In this document: positions 44,822 through 54,370 of the stretch, piece after piece | How positions within the stretch are numbered: position 1 is the first letter of the stretch | Layout: every line of letters begins with the position of its first letter | Source of the DNA: an uncultured Aquimarina sp. | GTDB taxonomy: Bacteria; Bacteroidota; Bacteroidia; Flavobacteriales; Flavobacteriaceae | Assembly (NCBI GenBank): GCA_947498785.1 | Contig: CANMLS010000030.1 | Location: 1 to 64,000 of the forward strand | Length of the DNA stretch: 64,000 nucleotides | Direction: 5' to 3' | Translations under genes and position numbers: made by a program | Notes under the pieces: model-generated | Databases searched by the model: none | What the model saw: the letters and a program-made list of their open reading frames with translations, nothing else | What the model was told of the DNA's origin: nothing

Positions 44822-46210
44822 ATGACATTAATAAAATCGATTTCAGGAATTAGAGGTACAATTGGTGGAACTGTAGGAGATAACCTAACACCAATAGATG
44901 CAGTAAAATTTGCATCAGCTTATGGTAGTTGGTTAAAAGGTGAAACAAAAATTGATCATCCAAAAGTAGTAGTAGGCCGTGATGCCAGAATATCGGGTTC
45001 TATGATTCAGCAATTGGTAATGAATAGCTTGGTCGGTTTAGGGATTCATGTGATTGATTTGGGGCTTTCTACTACACCTACAGTAGAAATTGCTGTTCCT
45101 TTAGAAAAAGCAGACGGAGGAATAATTTTGACTGCTAGCCACAATCCAAAACAATGGAATGCGCTAAAGCTTTTAAATCATAAAGGAGAATTTTTGAATG
45201 CCGAAAATGGTAAAAAGATTTTGGATATTGCAGAAAATGATGCATACGTTTTTGTAGAAGTTGATGATTTAGGAAGTATTACTGTAAATGATACTTATAT
45301 TGAAAAACATATTGAAGAAGTATTAAATCTTTCTTTAGTAGATGCAGAATTAGTAAAAAAATCTAATTTTAAAGTAGTTGTAGATGCAGTAAATTCTACA
45401 GGAGGTATCGCAATACCAAAATTACTTCAAAAAATGGGAGTGGATACCATAGAGTTATATTGTGAACCTAATGGACATTTTCCTCATAACCCAGAGCCAT
45501 TAAAAGAACATCTGACAGATTTATCTGATTTAGTAGTAAAAGAGAAAGCAGATTTTGGACTTACCGTTGATCCAGATGTTGATCGATTAGCTTTTATGAG
45601 TGAGGATGGAGAAATGTTTGGAGAAGAATATACGTTAGTTGCATGTGCAGATTTTGTATTGGGTAAAACACCAGGGAATACAGTTTCAAATTTGTCATCC
45701 AGTAGAGCATTAAGAGATATAACTCAAAAGCATAATGGTAAATATGAAGCCAGTGCAGTTGGGGAGGTTAATGTAGTTGAAACAATGAAAGCAAATAAAG
45801 CGGTTATAGGAGGAGAAGGAAATGGGGGTATTATTTACCCAGAATCCCATTATGGAAGAGATTCCTTGGTAGGAGTAGCTTTGTTTCTTACACATTTGGC
45901 AGAAAAAAAATGTAGCGTAAGCGAATTAAAAAATAGCTATCCTTCTTATTTTATGAGCAAAAATAAAATTCAATTGACTCCAGATTTGGATGTTGACGCA
46001 ATTTTGAAAGGGTTTCATAAAAAATATGCATCAGAAGAGGTTTCTACTATAGATGGTGTAAAAGTTGATTTTAAAGATAATTGGGTGCATTTACGTAAGA
46101 GTAATACAGAACCTATTATCCGTATATACACTGAAGCTTTGAGTCAGGAAAAAGCAGATGAGTTGGCAGAGGATACGATTGTAACCTTAAAAAGTATTGC
46201 GGGTATATAA
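44822..46210 (+). CDS. glmM: Phosphoglucosamine mutase
   Basis: 462 residues of the alpha-D-phosphohexomutase superfamily. It interconverts glucosamine 6- and 1-phosphate for UDP-GlcNAc, the precursor of peptidoglycan and lipid A. Seen: SISGIRGTIGG, the phosphoserine loop LTASHNPKQWNALKLLN, the metal loop TVDPDVDRLAF, the sugar loop GEGNGGI and the phosphate-binding RKSNTEPIIRIYTEA. A phosphomannomutase/phosphoglucomutase role is less likely but the superfamily overlaps. Downstream lies a terminator and then the acyltransferase pair on the other strand. Confidence 0.9.
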   Translation: MTLIKSISGIRGTIGGTVGDNLTPIDAVKFASAYGSWLKGETKIDHPKVVVGRDARISGSMIQQLVMNSLVGLGIHVIDLGLSTTPTVEIAVPLEKADGGIILTASHNPKQWNALKLLNHKGEFLNAENGKKILDIAENDAYVFVEVDDLGSITVNDTYIEKHIEEVLNLSLVDAELVKKSNFKVVVDAVNSTGGIAIPKLLQKMGVDTIELYCEPNGHFPHNPEPLKEHLTDLSDLVVKEKADFGLTVDPDVDRLAFMSEDGEMFGEEYTLVACADFVLGKTPGNTVSNLSSSRALRDITQKHNGKYEASAVGEVNVVETMKANKAVIGGEGNGGIIYPESHYGRDSLVGVALFLTHLAEKKCSVSELKNSYPSYFMSKNKIQLTPDLDVDAILKGFHKKYASEEVSTIDGVKVDFKDNWVHLRKSNTEPIIRIYTEALSQEKADELAEDTIVTLKSIAGI

Positions 46211-46221
46211 TAATTTAAATT

Positions 46222-46262
46222 CTACCAAGTTTGTTACCGTGTTTTTTACGAGCTTGGTAGTA
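46222..46262. terminator. Terminator between glmM and the acyltransferase gene
   Basis: CTACCAAG (46222-46229) pairs with CTTGGTAG (46253-46260) between convergent genes; T-rich DNA lies on the 3' side. Confidence 0.55.
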
Positions 46263-46272
46263 ATTTTATTTG

Positions 46273-47172
46273 TTAATCCACAACAGCACCTTTAGGAATT
46301 GGAGTATTTCTATGTTTCCAACGTTTGTGAGACCATAGATAATATTGAGGCTTTTCTCTTATTTGTTTTTCTAATAGTCTTAAATATTGCTTGGTAACAT
46401 GATATTTTTCTTCGGTCTTACTATTTTCTGAGATAGGAATAAATCTAACTTCATAATGTCCTCGCTTTACTTTTTCTACATGCAAATACAAAACGATTAC
46501 ATCAAGGCGTTGTGCTAAAAATTCACCACCCAAAAATATAGGCACTTTTACACCCATGAAGTCAGTCCAATATTTTGCATTACCAATTTTTGGTGATTGA
46601 TCAGAAATCATACCATAAGAGCATATATTATTTTCTTGCTTATCTTTTATGATTTGTCTTGCTACTTTATGACTAGCAATAAGTCTTGAGTCAAAACGCC
46701 CTCGTATGCGATGTGCTAATCTGTCAAAATATTTATTCTCAATTTGTTTATATATACCCACACATGGATTAATAGATACTAAATCTACGGCATTTGACCA
46801 TTCAAAACTTCCGTAATGTCCCATGAGAGCTATAATGCTTTTGTTTTTCTTCTCAAATTCATGAAACTCATCAAGATTAGTTACTTTATAGCGTTTTATT
46901 AATTCTTCTCGAGAAATAGAAAGCGATTTTGTCATTTCCAAAAACATATCACACATATGTTTGTAAAACTCTTTTCGAATTTTATAGATTTCTTCTTTAG
47001 ATTTTTCAGGAAAAACTAGATGAAGATTTTCTGTTATCGTTTTTCTTCTGTAACGTACTATGTAATAAATGATAAAATAAATACCAGTGGAAAAAGTATA
47101 AAATAATCGCCAAGGTAGTTTCGAAATTCCTAGTATTATTGGATAAACCAGGATATATATTAGTAATTGCAT
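46273..47172 (-). CDS. LpxL/HtrB-type lipid A acyltransferase, copy 1
   Basis: 299 residues. An N-terminal membrane helix is followed by the LPLAT domain with the catalytic H-x4-E motif in LMGHYGSFEWSNA (His and Glu), RIRGRFDSRLI and SDQSPKIGNAKYWTDFMG. It adds a secondary acyl chain to the lipid A precursor at the inner membrane. The C-terminus (YYLWSHKRWKHRN) is the usual end of the family. It is a close paralogue of the gene 218 bp upstream (47391-48290). Confidence 0.9.
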   Translation of the reverse strand: MQLLIYILVYPIILGISKLPWRLFYTFSTGIYFIIYYIVRYRRKTITENLHLVFPEKSKEEIYKIRKEFYKHMCDMFLEMTKSLSISREELIKRYKVTNLDEFHEFEKKNKSIIALMGHYGSFEWSNAVDLVSINPCVGIYKQIENKYFDRLAHRIRGRFDSRLIASHKVARQIIKDKQENNICSYGMISDQSPKIGNAKYWTDFMGVKVPIFLGGEFLAQRLDVIVLYLHVEKVKRGHYEVRFIPISENSKTEEKYHVTKQYLRLLEKQIREKPQYYLWSHKRWKHRNTPIPKGAVVD

Positions 47173-47390
47173 ATTGATGGTTAAAAAACGTGCAATATAA
47201 GCTTATTTATTTGATATAGTTTATAGATGTATTGAACTATTGAGGCTTTTTGGAGCTATTCATTTTGGTGATTATGTCTTTTTGAGTTGAAAAATGATAT
47301 AGAGAGTTATTATTAATTTTTTCTATTTATATGTGATAGGTGTGTTTTAAATTTTGGGTTTTTATTGTTTAAATAGTTGATTTTTATAGT

Positions 47391-48290
47391 TTAATTTACT
47401 AGAGCTTCTTTAGGAATTTTTGCATTTCGATGTTTCCATCTTCGATGAGTCCAGAGGTAATATTCAGGCTTATCTCTTATTTGCTCCTCTAATAATTGTA
47501 GATATGTTTTGGTGATATAATGATCATTACAATTCTTTGGATTGTCGGTAATCTTTATAAATTTTGCTTGATAATATCCTCGTTTTATTTTTTCTACTCT
47601 TAAATAAGTAATTGGCATGTCTAATCTTTTAGACAAAATTTCTCCTCCCGTAATTACTGGAACTTTAATATTCATAAAATCAGTCCAGTATAGAGCATTT
47701 TTTAATTTTGGAGATTGATCTGATAATAACCCATAGGCACATAACCTTCCATGTACTTTATCTCTAGTTATCTCTTTAATAACATTATGATTATCAATAA
47801 GTCTTGCATTGAACTTTCCTCTAATGCGATGTGCTAGTTGGTCAAAATATTTATTTTTGATTTTTTTATAAACTCCAACAATAGGAAAATCCATTACGAA
47901 TTGTGCAGCAATGGCCCACTCATAACTGGCATAATGTCCCATTAAAACAATAATGCTTTTGTTTTTAGATTGTAATTCCTTGAAAGTGTGTTGATCAATT
48001 ATTGTAAAACGTTTACTCATTTCTTTTTTAGAAATAGATAAACTTTTTATCATTTCCATAAACATATCGCACATATGTTTATAAAATTTTTTACAAATCT
48101 TTTTAATCTCTTTGTCAGGTTTTTCTGGAAAAGCTAAAACTAGATTTTCTAAAACTACTTTTTTCCGATATCCAATAATATAATACATAAGTATGTATAT
48201 GCCAGTGGATAGAATGTATAACAGTTGCCAAGGTAACTTTGAGATTACCCATAAAATTGGATAGACCAAACGATATACTAACAATTGCAT
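47391..48290 (-). CDS. LpxL/HtrB-type lipid A acyltransferase, copy 2
   Basis: 299 residues from ATG 48290, the same length as copy 1 and aligned without visible gaps (MQLLVYRLVYPILWVISKLP here, MQLLIYILVYPIILGISKLP there). The catalytic motif reads LMGHYASYEWA, followed by RIRGKFNARLI and SDQSPKLKNALYWTDFM. In-frame TTG 48299 gives three extra residues not shared with copy 1, so 48290 is preferred. Adjacent paralogues may act at different positions of lipid A or with different acyl donors. Confidence 0.9.
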   Translation of the reverse strand: MQLLVYRLVYPILWVISKLPWQLLYILSTGIYILMYYIIGYRKKVVLENLVLAFPEKPDKEIKKICKKFYKHMCDMFMEMIKSLSISKKEMSKRFTIIDQHTFKELQSKNKSIIVLMGHYASYEWAIAAQFVMDFPIVGVYKKIKNKYFDQLAHRIRGKFNARLIDNHNVIKEITRDKVHGRLCAYGLLSDQSPKLKNALYWTDFMNIKVPVITGGEILSKRLDMPITYLRVEKIKRGYYQAKFIKITDNPKNCNDHYITKTYLQLLEEQIRDKPEYYLWTHRRWKHRNAKIPKEALVN

Positions 48291-48401
48291 TAAACCCAAG
48301 ATTAGATCATTGTAAATATAAGAACATCCTTCTTTTTTTCATAAATTTTTATGAATTAGAAAGCGTGCTTATTTTGGGTTTTCAGAGGTTAAAATATATG
48401 G

Positions 48402-48409
48402 TATCTTTG
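48402..48409 (+). promoter_or_regulatory. -7 element of the rhomboid gene
   Basis: TATCTTTG matches TANNTTTG, 20 bp before ATG 48430. Confidence 0.5.
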
Positions 48410-48429
48410 AACAAAAAATTTATTGATTA

Positions 48430-49080
48430 ATGGAGAAACTTGATATTATTATAATCATAATTATTGGGGCTAATATATTGTTATCATTAAAAGGGTTTAA
48501 AGATTTTTCTTTTTTTGAAAAGTATAAATTTAATATTGGTGGAATACGAAGAGGAGAACAAATACGAATGCTGACATCTGGATTTTTACACGTCGATATG
48601 ATGCATTTGTTTTTTAATATGTTTACACTTTACTTTTTTGCCCCAACGGTAATCAAATTTTTAGGTAATACTAAGTTTTTAATAGTTTATTTTGGAAGTT
48701 TATTGGTTGGAAATCTATTTTCATTGTTTTTTCATAAAGATGAATATCATTATAGCGCTGTAGGAGCTAGTGGTGCAGTGTCAGGAATAATATATGCTGG
48801 AATTTTATTCAGACCAGATATGAGTTTGTATCTAATGTTTATTCCTATTCCTATTCCAGCTTATATATTCGGAATTGGATATTTATTATATTCTATTTTT
48901 GGAATGAAAAATAAAATAGGAAATATAGGGCATGATGCCCATTTTGGAGGTGCAGTGGGAGGTTATGGTATTACTTTAATATTGGCACCTTGGCTATTTC
49001 AAGAAAACCCTTTTATGATTGGTTTATTAGCTATACCTATAATTATCCTTTTTGTTTTACAAAGAATGGGAAAATTATAA
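48430..49080 (+). CDS. Rhomboid family intramembrane serine protease
   Basis: 216 residues with six hydrophobic helices. The first loop has FLHVDMMHLFFNMFTLYFF (HxxxN type), the catalytic Ser is in GASGAVSGI and the catalytic His in HDAHFGGAVGGY. This is the minimal six-helix rhomboid core that cleaves membrane-protein substrates inside the inner membrane. Substrate unknown. It follows the acyltransferase genes divergently and ends with a bidirectional terminator. Confidence 0.93.
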   Translation: MEKLDIIIIIIIGANILLSLKGFKDFSFFEKYKFNIGGIRRGEQIRMLTSGFLHVDMMHLFFNMFTLYFFAPTVIKFLGNTKFLIVYFGSLLVGNLFSLFFHKDEYHYSAVGASGAVSGIIYAGILFRPDMSLYLMFIPIPIPAYIFGIGYLLYSIFGMKNKIGNIGHDAHFGGAVGGYGITLILAPWLFQENPFMIGLLAIPIIILFVLQRMGKL

Positions 49081-49084
49081 TACT

Positions 49085-49123
49085 AAAAAAGGTAACCCTA
49101 TTATAGATAAGGTTACCTTTTTT
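49085..49123. terminator. Bidirectional terminator between convergent genes
   Basis: AAAAAAGGTAACC (49085-49097) pairs perfectly with GGTTACCTTTTTT (49111-49123), with A and T tracts on both sides. Confidence 0.85.
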
Positions 49124-49128
49124 ATACC

Positions 49129-50265
49129 TTATAGAGACTGCTGAGTAAGTAATTCTGAAATTTTTTGCTCCAATGCAGGGCCTCTTAGATTCTTTGCAAT
49201 AATATCACCTTTTTCATCTATAATAAAAGTAGCAGGAATAGATCGTACACCATAAGCTTGGGCAATAGGTTCTTGCCAGAATTGTAAATTCGAAACATGA
49301 TTCCAGTCTAGGTTATCATCAGCAATGGCTTTGGTCCATGCTTCTTGTTTTTTATCTAAAGAAACACTAATAATGTTAAGGCCTTTATCATGGTATTTCT
49401 TGTATACATTTACTACATTAGGATTTTCCATTCTGCATGGTTTGCACCACGAAGCCCAAAAATCAATAATTGTGATTTTACCCATTGATTGTTTTAATGA
49501 TAACATTTTACCTTCTGGGTTAGGAGCAGAAAAATCTTCGGCAGTACTGCCAATATCTATCTTTTTTTGCATAGATACAGCTACTGCATTAGTAATGAGT
49601 TGATTTAGGTTTTTACCTAATCGGGTTGTTTTTAGAGAGTCATCAATAGTGTTGAATTGTTCTTTAGCTTCCTTTGCAGAAACAATTTTAAGATTCAAAA
49701 GATCAGTTAGAGCCATTATAGACACAAGAGAATTTGGATTGTTATTAGCTAAATCCTTTCTGAATTGTTTTTCTTTTTCAACTAATTCTTCTCTTTTAGC
49801 TCCAACTTTTATGGCTTTATCAGTTTCACCTAGTTTTGTAGCAATTTGGTAATCATTACTAAGTTTTAATTTTTCTTCACCATAGTTTTTAATGGTATTA
49901 GCATATGTAAAGAAAAGCTCGTTTTCTTTCCCTCCATTTATAATAGAAGATCGCATACTATCTTTATAAATAGTCATTTCTATAGGATTATTCTCTGCCA
50001 AAAACAGAACATTTCCTCTTAGATCTTTAAATGTTAAGTAATTAAAATCATTACTTTCTGGTGTGGGTAATGAAATCTGAAATTTTTGATTTTGTATAGT
50101 CGTAGAGTCTATAATTATTGGTCTTCTAGATTGACTAACAGCATTTACATATACCATGGTTCCTTCTTCAAAGCCCAAGGTGTCAGCAGTAATAGAATAT
50201 CCTTTTTGATCTTTTTGACAAGCTACAAGTAAAAGTGTAGTAATTAGAAGCGCAATTCTTTTCAT
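49129..50265 (-). CDS. TlpA-type thiol-disulfide oxidoreductase lipoprotein
   Basis: 378 residues with a lipoprotein signal (LITTLLLVAC). The N-terminal ~110 residues are a DUF4369 beta domain (GFEEGTMVYVNAVSQSRRP), then a helical linker, then a C-terminal thioredoxin domain with the active CXXC in FWASWCKPCRMENPN, followed by KGLNIISVSLDK and SIPATFIIDEKGDIIA. It is expected to reduce or shuffle disulfides in the periplasm, for instance in cytochrome maturation. Unlike the relative at 11906, its cysteines are intact. Confidence 0.9.
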   Translation of the reverse strand: MKRIALLITTLLLVACQKDQKGYSITADTLGFEEGTMVYVNAVSQSRRPIIIDSTTIQNQKFQISLPTPESNDFNYLTFKDLRGNVLFLAENNPIEMTIYKDSMRSSIINGGKENELFFTYANTIKNYGEEKLKLSNDYQIATKLGETDKAIKVGAKREELVEKEKQFRKDLANNNPNSLVSIMALTDLLNLKIVSAKEAKEQFNTIDDSLKTTRLGKNLNQLITNAVAVSMQKKIDIGSTAEDFSAPNPEGKMLSLKQSMGKITIIDFWASWCKPCRMENPNVVNVYKKYHDKGLNIISVSLDKKQEAWTKAIADDNLDWNHVSNLQFWQEPIAQAYGVRSIPATFIIDEKGDIIAKNLRGPALEQKISELLTQQSL

Positions 50266-50741
50266 TTTTTTCGTTTTTTTTATTTTTTTTGATATGACAA
50301 AAAAACTGACATATTCTGGGAATCCGTATATTTAAAACCAATCAATTTCATTTTTAAGAATATTAATTAATAGATATACATTTTTATTGCAATAAGATTT
50401 ATTGATTGTAAAAATAAAGAATCCTTACTACATACTCCAAAAATTAACGTTGCATATAGAAATAATTGTTAAGATATTTTTTTATAATGTATAAATTCAA
50501 ATAAAAACCTTATATTTTATGTAACAAAACCCTATAATAATTCGTCTAACGTAATAGAGTATTTGTTAATATTTTGGATATAAATCCCTAATTAGTGTCT
50601 AAAATTTATTAATTCAATCGTCTTAAATGTTAAATAGAAGTTTTTTTTTTAGTTAAAAAAAATATAATTTAATTAATTGTTAATAACTAGAGATAGAATA
50701 TGGTTTGTATTACCTTTGTATCCTAGAATAAAAGAGCAAAC
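50266..50741. other. Divergent intergenic region
   Basis: About 475 bp between the TlpA-type gene (-) and the GAF gene (+). It contains the -7 element TACCTTTG (50711-50718) and a homopolymer-rich stretch (50641-50670). No gene or strong hairpin seen. Confidence 0.5.
50711..50718 (+). promoter_or_regulatory. -7 element of the GAF protein gene
   Basis: TACCTTTG matches TANNTTTG, 23 bp before ATG 50742. The -33 box is not clear. Confidence 0.45.
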
Positions 50742-53108
50742 ATGACGGGGTTAGAGCATGATTTTCCATTAGATATAAGGATTAGCTTTTCAAAATTTTT
50801 TGAACAATATAAAGAGATGTTGAAAAGTGATAATGAAATTGTCAGGGATAGAGCTGCGCATATTTTAAAAATAGCAGAAGAGTATCCTGAGTTGGATGAA
50901 GGTATCAAAGACGAAAAACAAGTACATGAGTTGTTAGAACCAATTAATAAAGTTCTAGAAGATTCTTTTCCAGGTATATTGCAACAAAATGAAATTAAAG
51001 TTGTTACAACTCCATTTCACAATAAAGTACTAAAATCTACTTTGCGCTATCAAAATATTATAAAAGATGCAGGTGAAGATTTTGAACCTCAAATCAAGAA
51101 TTTGAATGAGGATCATTACTATATTATGGGGTGTAGTATTATTTTGGGACAATATTACAATTATAATATAGATTTTAGAAGACCATTTTTTTATGATATA
51201 CCTGATGCCTTTGGTGTAATAAGGAATTATAGAATTATGTATAATGGTGATTTTATAGATATTATTAAAACTGATAAAGCAAAGGATATTACTGATACCG
51301 ATGTAGCCGAATTGCTTGATAATTTTGATAATATAGATATCTGGAAAGAAAAATTTCCTCCTAATAGTTGGATTTTTAAAGGGATTATCATAGCAAACAT
51401 GTTTGATGTAACAACAGATGTTTCTTTATCAGATTTTAAATCTAGCTTGATAAAGTATGATAAAACTCATGGTGATTTTGTAGGCAGCTTTCAGGATATT
51501 TTTAGAGCAATATTTAATCTTCGCGAGATCAAAGTTGGTTTTTCCAATTATAATCCAGAAGATAAGGTACTAGAGCGTGTACCATTTAAAAATATAGATA
51601 GTTATATTTTGTATAATAGGTATACAGATTGTTGTGAAACAGCATTATGCAAAGGAACATATCATTATCTTTTTGAAAAATCTACATATTTTGCAATTTC
51701 TGATGTAAAAAAATATCAAAAATTGACCACAGATAATAAGTTAATGTATCAAAATCTGGTTGCTCAAGATATAAATAGCGCAATTCTTGCTCCAATAAAA
51801 AGAGATGGTAAGTTATTAGGGATTCTAGAGATTGTTTCTCCAAATGTTCACGAACTCAATAGTATTAATGCTAATAAGTTACAGGATGTTATGCCATATC
51901 TTGTAGATGCTGTTTTGCGTTCTAAAGCAAAATCAGAGAATGAGTTAGAATTAATCATTCAGCAAGAATGTACTTCAATACATCCAAGTGTACATTGGAA
52001 ATTTAAACGAGAGGCCAAACGATTTATGCGTGCTATAGTGGATGAAAATCCAGTATCGTTTAGAGAAGTAGTTTTTGAAAATGTATATCCGTTATATGGG
52101 CAAATAGATATAAAAGGTTCTTCCGAAGCTCGTAATGAAGCAATACAAAAGGATTTAGTTTTACAACTTGAAGGTATTTCTAAGATTATTAATAAAGTTA
52201 TTAAATCAGATTCATTACCGATATATGAACAATTAGGATATAGAACAAATCGTTATATTACTACAATTACAGAGCAATTACAGGTAGATAGTGAACAAAA
52301 TATTCTAAGTTTCATAAAGAAGGAAATCAATCCTTTGTTTAAACATCTTAAAAAGAAAAATGTTGAACTAAATATACTTATAGAGAAGTACGAGGGAATT
52401 CTTGATGCTGGTATCAAAACGGTTTACAAACATCGCAAAGCATATGATAAATCAGTTATGCTGATCAATAAAAAAATGGCAGCTTTATTGGATCAAAAGC
52501 AGGATGAAGCTCAAAAAATGTACCCTCACTATTTTGAACGTTTCAAATCTGATGGAGTAGAGCATAATATGTACATTGGAGAATCTATTACCAAACAAGA
52601 TAGTTTTAATAAGGTGTACTTATATAATCTAAGGTTATGGCAATTGCAGGTTATGTGTGAAATGGAAAATGCTTATTATCAAATGCAAAAAGAACTACCT
52701 GTTGTATTAGATGTTGCTTCAATGGTTCTGGTGTTTAATTCTTCATTGTCAGTGAGGTTTAGAATGGATGAAAAACGATTTGATGTTGACGGTACATATA
52801 ACGCAAGATATGAGGTAGTCAAAAAACGAGTTGACAAATCGAAAATAAAAGGTACAGATCAACGCGTTACAGAAAAAGGTAAGCTTGTGATTATATACTC
52901 TCAACGTTCTGATGAACGTGAGTATATAAAATATATTAACTTCTTACAATCTAAGAACTATCTTGAAGAGGAAATAGAAATCGTTGAATTAGATGATCTT
53001 CAAGGTGTTACAGGGTTAAAAGCACTTAGAGTGAATATTTTATATCATAAAAATGAGAAAGATAAAGAATATTATACTTATGAAGATTTAATGAAAGAAC
53101 TTAATTAA
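50742..53108 (+). CDS. Large GAF-domain protein of unknown function
   Basis: 788 residues, no signal peptide and no membrane helix. The start is helical (FSKFFEQYKEMLKSDNEIVR). A GAF-like region sits at about 285-390, ending in APIKRDGKLLGILEIVSPN and an expected helix INANKLQDVMPYLVDAVL. The C-terminal ~390 residues are long helices without a kinase, cyclase or DNA-binding motif I can recognise. GAF domains bind small ligands such as cyclic nucleotides, so this may be a cytoplasmic sensor or regulator. It converges with the HD-PycTM gene with only 24 bp between stops. Confidence 0.75.
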   Translation: MTGLEHDFPLDIRISFSKFFEQYKEMLKSDNEIVRDRAAHILKIAEEYPELDEGIKDEKQVHELLEPINKVLEDSFPGILQQNEIKVVTTPFHNKVLKSTLRYQNIIKDAGEDFEPQIKNLNEDHYYIMGCSIILGQYYNYNIDFRRPFFYDIPDAFGVIRNYRIMYNGDFIDIIKTDKAKDITDTDVAELLDNFDNIDIWKEKFPPNSWIFKGIIIANMFDVTTDVSLSDFKSSLIKYDKTHGDFVGSFQDIFRAIFNLREIKVGFSNYNPEDKVLERVPFKNIDSYILYNRYTDCCETALCKGTYHYLFEKSTYFAISDVKKYQKLTTDNKLMYQNLVAQDINSAILAPIKRDGKLLGILEIVSPNVHELNSINANKLQDVMPYLVDAVLRSKAKSENELELIIQQECTSIHPSVHWKFKREAKRFMRAIVDENPVSFREVVFENVYPLYGQIDIKGSSEARNEAIQKDLVLQLEGISKIINKVIKSDSLPIYEQLGYRTNRYITTITEQLQVDSEQNILSFIKKEINPLFKHLKKKNVELNILIEKYEGILDAGIKTVYKHRKAYDKSVMLINKKMAALLDQKQDEAQKMYPHYFERFKSDGVEHNMYIGESITKQDSFNKVYLYNLRLWQLQVMCEMENAYYQMQKELPVVLDVASMVLVFNSSLSVRFRMDEKRFDVDGTYNARYEVVKKRVDKSKIKGTDQRVTEKGKLVIIYSQRSDEREYIKYINFLQSKNYLEEEIEIVELDDLQGVTGLKALRVNILYHKNEKDKEYYTYEDLMKELN

Positions 53109-53132
53109 GTTAAGCTCTTTTTCTATCTGTCA

Positions 53133-54314
53133 TTATTGTAAAGTGTTAAATGCGATAATAAAAGAAATTACCGAAGAAACTATTCCTATCATAAATACAG
53201 TATATGTAATTCGTAGGATTTTATATTTTTTATGTAGTACCTTTCCAAGAAAGTACAAATCTTTTATCATTGTATCATAGATGTAATCTTTGTCTCCCAT
53301 TAATTCTGTCATAGCCCATTTATATTCATTTAATGGCATTTTATGAAAATTTCCAAAAAACAATAGATTGACTTTTTTTTCTTTTATTTCTTTACGGGTA
53401 AATTCACCACTCGTCACATTAGGCCTAGTAGCAAGTACAGATAAAATTATAGAAGCAATAGTAAATATAAGAAAAACTAAAGTTGGATAAATAAGATATT
53501 GGTTTGATGGATTATCAAGTTTTGGAATAAGATTTGATAAGGCCAAAGACATAATAATTGCATTTACAGAAAGTAAAATATTGGCTTTGGTATCTGCAAT
53601 ATCACTTAGCTTTAAATGATTTCTTAATGTGACTCTAAATAAAGTCTGTATTCCTTTTTCTGGACTTTCTTCTTTTAATATGTTTCTTAATTTTTCTTTT
53701 TCTTTCTTTTTTTCCTTCTTTATTCTTGCCTGTTCTTCAATCATCTTGGACAAGTTTTCTTCTTTTTTTGGCTTCCAGTTTGTTACTGCATAATCTGTAT
53801 AATAGTAATGTTTATTTTGAAATAAATCAATGTTGGCTTTGAGCCATTCTGAAGTGGTTAAATCTTTGATAGAATTTAATTTAAATTCTCGCCTTAGTAA
53901 TTCGCTTGTTTCACCATAATAATCTTTAGCAAAGTGAGAGGCATCAGCATCTCTAATAATCTCTTCCATAAGATCAGTAGGTTGATGTTCCATTTTGGTA
54001 GCCATAATTTTTTTAGAAACCTTGTCAATGATATCTTGAGAGATATTTTGCTGAGATAAAAAATCTTTTGCAATTTCAACACTATGTTCTTCATGGTTGT
54101 CAGAACTCTTAGAATACCCAGTATCGTGCAATAAAGCAGTCAATAATAAAACTTCTTTATCTTCATCAGGTAAATTTGTGTTATCAATGATTTCTTTTGT
54201 ACTTTTAAATACTCTTTTGGTGTGATCGTAATTGTGGTAAATACAGGAGTTCGGAAGCTCTTTTTCAAAAAGTTCTGAAACAAAATTATCTGTTTTTTCT
54301 AATAAAGAAGACAT
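53133..54314 (-). CDS. HD-domain protein fused to a Pycsar-type transmembrane effector domain (PycTM/DUF5706)
   Basis: 393 residues from ATG 54314. Residues ~20-200 are an HD phosphohydrolase domain with the metal-binding residues in HNYDH (27-31), LLHDTGY (His 63, Asp 64), HEEHS (74-78) and RDADASH. A highly charged helix follows (~195-225, EEQARIKKEKKKEKEKLRN). The C-terminal part begins TLFRVTLRNHLKLSDIADTKANILL and has three membrane helices (~245-263, 275-298, 370-392); this is the PycTM effector pattern from Pycsar anti-phage systems. No pyrimidine cyclase gene is adjacent. HD domains can hydrolyse nucleotides, so self-control of a nucleotide signal is plausible. Similar fusions are frequent in Flavobacteriia and may be housekeeping. 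Confidence 0.8.
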   Translation of the reverse strand: MSSLLEKTDNFVSELFEKELPNSCIYHNYDHTKRVFKSTKEIIDNTNLPDEDKEVLLLTALLHDTGYSKSSDNHEEHSVEIAKDFLSQQNISQDIIDKVSKKIMATKMEHQPTDLMEEIIRDADASHFAKDYYGETSELLRREFKLNSIKDLTTSEWLKANIDLFQNKHYYYTDYAVTNWKPKKEENLSKMIEEQARIKKEKKKEKEKLRNILKEESPEKGIQTLFRVTLRNHLKLSDIADTKANILLSVNAIIMSLALSNLIPKLDNPSNQYLIYPTLVFLIFTIASIILSVLATRPNVTSGEFTRKEIKEKKVNLLFFGNFHKMPLNEYKWAMTELMGDKDYIYDTMIKDLYFLGKVLHKKYKILRITYTVFMIGIVSSVISFIIAFNTLQ

Positions 54315-54370
54315 ACATACATTTTTTCGGTAACCAAAATAATTAAAAAAAAGAGATTGTACTTCAAACA

